Below, piece after piece: positions 1 to 4,186 of a stretch of 6,077 nt of DNA (its first letter is position 1; every line of letters starts with the position of its first letter). Made by a program: the position numbers and the translations under genes. The notes under the pieces were generated by a model. It made no database searches, was not told the origin of the DNA, and was given only the letters and a program-made list of their open reading frames with translations. The DNA comes from Pseudomonadota bacterium. GTDB taxonomy: Bacteria > Pseudomonadota > Gammaproteobacteria > Burkholderiales > Burkholderiaceae_C. The stretch is from the NCBI GenBank assembly GCA_021798395.1, contig JAJZHS010000163.1, forward strand, positions 1-6,077, written 5' to 3'.

Positions 1-35
1 TCGCCGCTTCGTCGCGAAGGCCACCAGGCAGACCA

Positions 36-51
36 AGGCACGAAATTTGCG
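36..51 (+). promoter_or_regulatory. Sigma-54 (RpoN) -24/-12 promoter for nasTS
   Basis: The sequence GGCACG-AAAT-TTGC at 37-50 matches the core of the RpoN consensus (GGCACG-N4-TTGC) at all ten fixed positions, with the required ten bases between the -24 GG (37-38) and the -12 GC (49-50). The flanking consensus bases do not match: A instead of T at 36, and G instead of A/T at 51. The predicted transcription start is about 12 bases after the GC, near 62. Nitrogen-controlled nas genes in several proteobacteria use RpoN with NtrC, so the location fits the biology. NtrC sites would lie upstream of the window. The element is also part of a 17-base near-palindrome (38-54). Confidence 0.62.
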
Positions 52-54
52 TGC
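38..54. repeat. 17-base near-palindrome over the -24/-12 promoter
   Basis: GCACG at 38-42 is the inverse complement of CGTGC at 50-54. The centre AAATTTG pairs as well, apart from one mismatch (43 with 49). It overlaps the RpoN element and the GTG at 51. It could be an operator, but the symmetry may simply follow from the promoter sequence. It resembles the NtrC half-sites GCAC/GTGC, but here they are 9 bases apart, whereas the NtrC consensus has 7. Confidence 0.4.
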
Positions 55-62
55 TCATGGTC

Positions 63-704
63 ATGTCGCTGCCACTCAGGGACCCCAGAAAACCCACTGT
101 CGCGGTGGTGATGCACGACCCTGCGCGCGCGGCAGGGACAGGCTTCCGGGGTACAGCGGGCATGGCCCGAGGCGCCGCACTGGTGCAGGGATTGCAGGAC
201 GCGGGCTACACGGTGGCCGCACTGCTGCCGGCCGACGCGGATCTCGACGCGCGCGTGGTCGACCTGCAGCCAGACCTTCTGATTGTGGACGCTGAGTCGT
301 GCGTGCGCGACCTGCTCGAGCACGTCGTGCTGGCCACCCGGGACACGCCGCGTCCCATCGTGCTGTTCACCGACGACGACGATGCCGAGACGGCACGCCT
401 GGCCGTCGACGCCGGCGTCGCCGCCTATATCGTCGACGGGCTCAAGCCTAGCCGGGTCAAGCCCGTGATCGAGGTCGCGCTGGCTCGTTTCGCCCGTGAG
501 CGCGCGCTGCGGGCCCAGCTCGACGAGGCACGGCAGCAGTTGAGCGAACGAAAGACCATCGAACGCGCAAAAGGGCTGGTGATGAAGCGCCTGCACATCG
601 GCGAGGAGGAGGCCTACTCACGCATGCGGCGCCAGGCGATGGAGAAGGGCCTGAAGCTCAGCGACATCGCGCAGCGCATCCTCGACGCGGCGGACTTGCT
701 ATGA
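63..704 (+). CDS. nasT: NasT, ANTAR-domain nitrate antitermination regulator
   Basis: This is an RNA-binding regulator of nitrate assimilation, about 213 aa from ATG 63. It has a receiver-like N-terminal domain (about residues 12-143), a short coiled linker, and a C-terminal ANTAR domain (about 150-213) with the conserved segments ERAKGLVM (167-174), EEEAY (181-185) and SRMRRQAM (186-193). The receiver keeps an aspartate at the phosphoacceptor position (D76 in LLIVDAES). However, it has only a His-Asp pair (18-19) where classic receivers have two acidic residues, and VDG (124-126) where they have Lys-Pro; both changes fit NasT, which is controlled by NasS binding rather than phosphorylation. 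An Ala/Gly/Arg-rich insertion of about 13 residues (near 23-37) follows the first strand. GTG 51, ATG 57 and ATG 63 are all possible starts. I chose 63 because the RpoN promoter puts the transcript start near 62. The frame is open to the left edge, and no good Shine-Dalgarno sequence is visible for any of the three. Confidence 0.93.
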   Translation: MSLPLRDPRKPTVAVVMHDPARAAGTGFRGTAGMARGAALVQGLQDAGYTVAALLPADADLDARVVDLQPDLLIVDAESCVRDLLEHVVLATRDTPRPIVLFTDDDDAETARLAVDAGVAAYIVDGLKPSRVKPVIEVALARFARERALRAQLDEARQQLSERKTIERAKGLVMKRLHIGEEEAYSRMRRQAMEKGLKLSDIAQRILDAADLL

Positions 705-799
705 GCCTCGCACTGCAAGAGTGCATGCGCGCCTCGAATCCGTGCGCGTGCCCATCGGCGCCTCGCCTCGCGGCGCAAGCGCGGCACGGCGCCGCCTGA
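701..799 (+). CDS. Possible 32-aa coupling ORF between nasT and nasS
   Basis: An ATG at 701-703 overlaps the nasT stop as ATGA and opens a 32-codon frame that closes at TGA 797-799, four bases before the nasS ATG at 804. The peptide would be rich in Ala, Arg and Cys (three Cys) and resembles nothing I know. It has no Shine-Dalgarno sequence of its own, so translation would depend on ribosomes finishing nasT. Its likely value, if real, is positional: it would carry ribosomes across the gap and deliver them to nasS, which also lacks a clear Shine-Dalgarno sequence. In DNA this GC-rich, stop-free frames of this length are common by chance, and all three + frames are open across most of the gap. 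I treat it as a hypothesis. Confidence 0.25.
   Translation: MSLALQECMRASNPCACPSAPRLAAQARHGAA
710..751 (+). other. Tandem or alternative RNA hairpins between nasT and nasS
   Basis: The first arm pair is GCACT (710-714) with AGTGC (720-724), a 5-bp stem with loop GCAAG. The second is GCATGCGCGC (723-732) with GTGCGCGTGC (742-751), a 10-bp stem including two G-U pairs, with a 9-base loop. They share bases 723-724, so they cannot both form completely. Neither loop matches the hexaloop (A at 1, G at 4) of known ANTAR target RNAs, and no U-tract follows. They could affect mRNA stability or the NasT:NasS ratio, or could just reflect GC-rich sequence. Confidence 0.3.
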
Positions 800-803
800 A
801 GCC

Positions 804-1985
804 ATGGCCCATCCCGCGCCCGACCCCTTGCCCCCGGCTCTGTTCGGCGCCCCCGAGCTCGACCAAGTGCGCGTGGGCTTCATGGCGCTGACCGATTGCG
901 CGCCCGTGGTGATGGCGTCGATTCTCGGCTTCGACCGCAAGCACGGCGTGCGCATCGTTCCCTGCCGCGAGGCTTCGTGGGCGGCGGTGCGGGACAAGCT
1001 GCTGCGGGGCGAGCTGCACATGGCCGACATGCTGTATGGCATGGTGTACGGCGTGCACCTGGGCATCGGCAGCCCGCGCAGCGACATGGCGGTGTTGATG
1101 ACTCTGAACCGCAACGGCCAGGGAATCACACTGTCGCGGCGCATGGCGCGCGAAGGCATCACGACGACGGCCCAGCTCGGCGCGGCCGTGCGTGCCGGCG
1201 CGCGTCGCTACACCTTGGCCCAGACCTTCCCCACCGGCACGCATGCCATGTGGTTGTCCTACTGGCTGGCCAGCCTGGGGGTGGACCCGCTGCGCGACGT
1301 GCGGCAGATCACCGTGGCGCCGCCGCTCATGGTGGCCAGCATGCGAGCCGGCGTCATGGACGGTTGTTGCGTGGGCGAGCCGTGGAACGCGGTAGCGGTG
1401 GCCGACGAGGTCGGCTTCACGGTGGCCACGAGCCAGGAAGTGTGGCCGGATCATCCGGAGAAGGTTCTCGGCGCCACGCGGGATTTCGTGCGCACGCACC
1501 CCAACACGACGCGGGCCGCGATGGCCGCCATTCTCGAGGCCTGCCGCTGGATCGATGCGTCGGAGGGCAACCGCACAGCGACGGCGGGCACGCTCGCCGG
1601 CGCGGCATGCGTGGACACCACCGTTGGCACCATCCTGCCGCGCATCCTCGGCGACTATGCCGACGGCCTCGGCGGCCGCCGAAGCGACGCCCATGCGATG
1701 GCGTTCCACGCCGACGGGCAGGTCAACTTTCCGTGGCTGTCCGACGGCATGTGGTTCCTGACCCAGTTTCGTCGCTGGGGCCTGCTGCGCGACGACCCGG
1801 ACTACGAGGCGGTGGCGCGCGCGGTGAACGACGTCGAGCTGTACCGCGAGGTCGCCGGTGCGCTCGGCGTGCCCACGCCGAGCGTGCTCCTGCGCAGCTC
1901 GACGCTCATCGACGGCCGCGTCTGGGACGGCAGCGACCCGCAGGGGTACGCTGCGGGCTTCGACATTTCCGCGCGCGGCGATTGA
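804..1985 (+). CDS. nasS: NasS, cytoplasmic nitrate sensor (NrtA/CmpA family)
   Basis: This 393-aa protein belongs to the NrtA/CmpA solute-binding family but has no signal peptide or lipobox. The start MAHPAPDPLP runs straight into the fold, so it should stay in the cytoplasm and act as the nitrate or nitrite sensor that sequesters NasT. Family landmarks are LTDCAPVVMA (29-38), HMADMLYGMVYG (72-83), TFPTGTHAMWLSYWL (141-155) and CCVGEPWNA (188-196). Residues matching the nitrate ligands I recall from cyanobacterial NrtA (Trp102, Gln155, His196, Gly240, Lys269) are W59, Q106, H147, G191 and K220. The last four share a constant offset of 49, which supports the alignment. ATG 804 is the only plausible start: the frame is open back to the nasT stop but has no other ATG, GTG or TTG. 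No nitrate ABC permease or ATPase follows, which also favours NasS over a transport protein. Confidence 0.92.
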   Translation: MAHPAPDPLPPALFGAPELDQVRVGFMALTDCAPVVMASILGFDRKHGVRIVPCREASWAAVRDKLLRGELHMADMLYGMVYGVHLGIGSPRSDMAVLMTLNRNGQGITLSRRMAREGITTTAQLGAAVRAGARRYTLAQTFPTGTHAMWLSYWLASLGVDPLRDVRQITVAPPLMVASMRAGVMDGCCVGEPWNAVAVADEVGFTVATSQEVWPDHPEKVLGATRDFVRTHPNTTRAAMAAILEACRWIDASEGNRTATAGTLAGAACVDTTVGTILPRILGDYADGLGGRRSDAHAMAFHADGQVNFPWLSDGMWFLTQFRRWGLLRDDPDYEAVARAVNDVELYREVAGALGVPTPSVLLRSSTLIDGRVWDGSDPQGYAAGFDISARGD

Positions 1986-2008
1986 CGGCGCCGGCGCACC
2001 CTGCGGGC
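1986..2008. other. Convergent 23-base gap between nasS and narK
   Basis: The nasS stop (TGA, 1983-1985) and the narK stop on the - strand (2011-2009) face each other across 23 bases. The gap holds the perfect 10-base palindrome GCGCCGGCGC (1988-1997), which has no loop. No T-tract is present on either strand, so it is not a canonical intrinsic terminator. Confidence 0.5.
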
Positions 2009-3364
2009 TCAGGCGGGCTCCTGCTCGAGCAGCCCGCCGGCGACGGCTGGGCGGGCCGTCGGGGCGGCGATGCCGCCGCGCGTGCGGTACAGCAGCGCGG
2101 TCAGTGCCAGGCAGGCGACGGCCAGCACCACGTAGACGAGGTAGCCTCGGGCGTAGCCGACCTGCCCCATGGACTGCGCCACGTGGCCCAGGATCGGCGG
2201 CACGACGAAGCCTCCCAGCGCCCCGAGTCCGCCCACCCAGCCCGCGGTGCCGCCGACGGCGTCGGGGACGTAGTGGGGCACCAGCTTGAACACCGCGGCG
2301 TTGGCCACGCCCATGCCTGCGCCGACAAGGATCTCCCCGAACACGCTCCAGGCCAGCACGCTGGACAGGCTCATCATCGCCGCGCCGACCAGCACGACGG
2401 CGTACGACAGCAGCGCCACGCGCTCACCGCCAAGTCGGTCGGACCAGGCACCTCCGGGTACGCGGATCAACGACGACAGCAGCGAGAACCCGGCCGTCAG
2501 GCTCAGCGCCAGCCAATGCCCGGCGGCGTAGTACGTGCTCCAGTACGTGGGCAGCCACGCCGTCAGCGCGAGAAACCCGCCGAACGACGTGAAATACAGG
2601 CCGACCAGCGGCCAGGTGCGCCAGCTGCCGGCCGCGTCGCGCAGCGTGTGCAGCACGCTGGAGGCCGGCAGCAGCTCCTGGCCGAGCGCGCGTGCCCGCA
2701 CGCCGGCCTGTCGCGGCTCCAGGCCCTGCGCGCGCAGCTGGAAGTAGGGGGCGTTGTAGCCCAGCGCCAGATACAGCGCGAGCCCGACGAGCACCACGCC
2801 GAGCAGCACCAGGTAGCCCATGCGCAGCCCGCCGAAGGCGATGATCAGCGGAAGGCCGATCGCCACGAGACCCGGAGACGTGTTGCCCAGCCCGGCATAC
2901 ACGGCGAGAGCGCGCCCTTGCCGGGCCTTGGGGTACCAGTACGAAACCTGTCCGATGCCGACCGAGAAGGTGGCGATGCCGCAGCCGCCGAGCGCGCCGC
3001 AAAGCAGCAGCAACGGGTACTGGGCGTGGCTCAGGTGCGACGGATACAGGTCGAGCAGCATCCAGTAGAGGCCGGCGATGCCCAGCACCGAGGCCAGAAG
3101 AAGGACCAGGAAGGGCAGCTTGCCGCCGCTGCGGTCGACCCAGGCGCCGAAGGGAATGCGCAACAGCGACCCCGTCAGCATCGGCATGGCCACGAGCAGG
3201 CCGACCTGTTCGGGCGACAGGCCCATGAGCTTGACGAAACTGTGCGCGGTGGGGCCGAACAGCGAGACGGCTCCGAATCCGATGAAAAAGCCGGTGGTCG
3301 CGCCGAACAGGGCCCGGGACGGGCTGCCGGCGATACTCGGCGTTGGGGCGGCGGTGGACTGCAT
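2009..3364 (-). CDS. narK: NarK/NasA-type nitrate (nitrate/nitrite) transporter, MFS NNP family
   Basis: This 451-aa integral membrane protein has about 12 hydrophobic segments in two MFS halves separated by a hydrophilic loop (about 205-245). The two arginines that bind the anion in NNP transporters are visible in matching positions of the two halves: R69 in LLRIPFGAWVDR and R301 in LIRVPGGAWSDR. The first nitrate-signature region is AGLGNTSPG (157-165) and the second is GTAGWVGGLGALGGFVVPP (372-390). The first differs from the Gly-Asn-x-Gly pattern of E. coli NarK, suggesting a distinct NNP subgroup. It probably imports nitrate for the cytoplasmic reductase encoded upstream; nitrite transport or exchange cannot be excluded. 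The ATG at 3364 has a strong Shine-Dalgarno sequence 7 bases upstream. The gene is last in the nasC-cobA-narK order and converges on nasS. The name narK marks the family; nasA is also used for this role. Confidence 0.93.
   Translation of the reverse strand: MQSTAAPTPSIAGSPSRALFGATTGFFIGFGAVSLFGPTAHSFVKLMGLSPEQVGLLVAMPMLTGSLLRIPFGAWVDRSGGKLPFLVLLLASVLGIAGLYWMLLDLYPSHLSHAQYPLLLLCGALGGCGIATFSVGIGQVSYWYPKARQGRALAVYAGLGNTSPGLVAIGLPLIIAFGGLRMGYLVLLGVVLVGLALYLALGYNAPYFQLRAQGLEPRQAGVRARALGQELLPASSVLHTLRDAAGSWRTWPLVGLYFTSFGGFLALTAWLPTYWSTYYAAGHWLALSLTAGFSLLSSLIRVPGGAWSDRLGGERVALLSYAVVLVGAAMMSLSSVLAWSVFGEILVGAGMGVANAAVFKLVPHYVPDAVGGTAGWVGGLGALGGFVVPPILGHVAQSMGQVGYARGYLVYVVLAVACLALTALLYRTRGGIAAPTARPAVAGGLLEQEPA
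2012..2038. repeat. Inverted repeat at the 3' end of narK, possible transcript-end hairpin
   Basis: GGCGGGCT (2012-2019) and AGCCCGCC (2031-2038) are perfect 8-base inverted repeats. The spacer holds most of a second perfect palindrome, CTGCTCGAGCAG (2021-2032). The hairpin would form in transcripts from either strand: 26 bases after the nasS stop, and in the last codons of narK. No U-tract follows on either strand, so at most this would be a Rho-assisted or 3'-end protecting structure shared by the two convergent units. Confidence 0.35.
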
Positions 3365-3370
3365 GGTCGT

Positions 3371-3378
3371 TCTCCTTT
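3371..3378 (-). promoter_or_regulatory. Ribosome binding site of narK
   Basis: On the - strand this reads AAAGGAGA, a near-ideal Shine-Dalgarno sequence. Its GGAG core ends 7 bases before the ATG at 3364, which fixes the narK start. The 45-base gap to cobA (3365-3409) holds nothing else I can identify: no T-rich terminator and no clear promoter. narK is therefore probably cotranscribed with cobA but initiates translation independently. Confidence 0.75.
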
Positions 3379-3409
3379 CGGGGGGACAGCTGGATGGGGG
3401 CGGAGCGGC

Positions 3410-4186
3410 TCAGGCGAAATCGCGCGTCGTCGCCTCATGGCGCGGCTCGCCAAGGTGCTGCATCGCGGAATCGAGCGCCGCGCCGATCAACATCACGCAG
3501 GGACTTCCCAGGCCCGCGGCTCGCAGGTCGGCGTCCAGGGCGTTCAGGTCGGTGTCGACGCGGCGCTGCATGGGCGTTCCCACCGACTGCAGCAGCATCG
3601 CCGGCGTGGCGGGCGGCATGCCGCTGTCGAGCAGCGCGCGGCGGATGGCCGACGCGCTGGCGACGCCCATGTAGATCACCAGGGTCAGGCGAGAACGCAC
3701 CAGCGAGACCCAGTCGACTCCATCGGCCTGCGCCGTGTGTCCCGTCACGAAGGCCACGCCGTGGCAGTGCTCGCGATGGGTCAATGCCGTGGTGGCCGCG
3801 GCCGCGGCCGCCACGCCGGCCGTGATGCCCGGGATCACCTCGACGTCGATGCCCGCGGCTCGCAGGCAGGCGATCTCCTCGCCGCTGCGACCGAACATCC
3901 CGGGGTCGCCGCCCTTGAGTCGCACCACGCGCTCGCCGCGCCGGGCCTGCGCCACCATCAGGCGCTGGATGAAGTCCTGCGATGTGCTCGCGCAGCCGCC
4001 GCGCTTGCCGACGTGCACGATGCGGCACGTGGCGCGTGCCGCGCGCAGGCACGCCGGAGGCACGAGGTCGTCGACCAGGATCACCGTGGCCTGGCGGATG
4101 GCGCGCAGCGCCTTGCGGGTGAGCAGCTCGGGGTCGCCCGGCCCGGCCCCCACCAGCAGCACGGGAAACAGGCGGGACGAGTTCAT
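3410..4186 (-). CDS. cobA: Uroporphyrinogen-III C-methyltransferase (SUMT) for siroheme synthesis
   Basis: This 258-aa enzyme uses S-adenosylmethionine to methylate uroporphyrinogen III twice, giving precorrin-2, the precursor of siroheme. Family motifs appear in order: VGAGPGDPELLT (12-23), HVGKRGG (58-64), VRLKGGDPGMFGRSGEE (88-104), IPGITAGVAAA (118-128), LTHREH (135-140), FVTGH (146-150) and IYMG (171-174). The length fits a stand-alone SUMT; there is no CysG-type dehydrogenase/ferrochelatase domain, so those steps must be encoded elsewhere. The stretch after PGIT is an unusually long alanine run, encoded by repeated GCC/GCG codons. The ATG at 4186 overlaps the nitrate reductase stop as ATGA, implying translational coupling, and has AGGAG 8 bases upstream. 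The frame stays open far upstream of this ATG, but that extension is antisense-like shadow within nasC. The likely role is to supply siroheme to an assimilatory nitrite reductase, which is not in this window. Confidence 0.93.
   Translation of the reverse strand: MNSSRLFPVLLVGAGPGDPELLTRKALRAIRQATVILVDDLVPPACLRAARATCRIVHVGKRGGCASTSQDFIQRLMVAQARRGERVVRLKGGDPGMFGRSGEEIACLRAAGIDVEVIPGITAGVAAAAAATTALTHREHCHGVAFVTGHTAQADGVDWVSLVRSRLTLVIYMGVASASAIRRALLDSGMPPATPAMLLQSVGTPMQRRVDTDLNALDADLRAAGLGSPCVMLIGAALDSAMQHLGEPRHEATTRDFA

Noticed and set aside
7..19. Short inverted repeat CTTCG-TCG-CGAAG at the left edge
   Set aside because: Only 5-bp arms with a 3-base spacer, too short to separate from chance in this composition, and the flanking context is cut off.
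38..54. NtrC binding site at the GCAC...GTGC palindrome
   Set aside because: The half-sites are 9 bases apart instead of 7, and the segment is better explained by the -24/-12 promoter it contains.
710..751. A canonical ANTAR target RNA (two hexaloop hairpins)
   Set aside because: The loops are 5 and 9 bases and lack the A1/G4 hexaloop pattern, and no terminator follows. The true target is expected in the leader of the structural operon outside the window.
699..1709. A 336-codon open frame on the - strand opposite nasS
   Set aside because: His/Arg-rich translation with no recognisable domain, fully antisense to NasS, which has clear family motifs and ligand residues.
3794..3822. Repeated GGCCGC units suggesting a simple repeat
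   Set aside because: They are alternating GCC/GCG alanine codons in CobA just after the PGIT motif. They are noted as an alanine run, not a separate repeat element.
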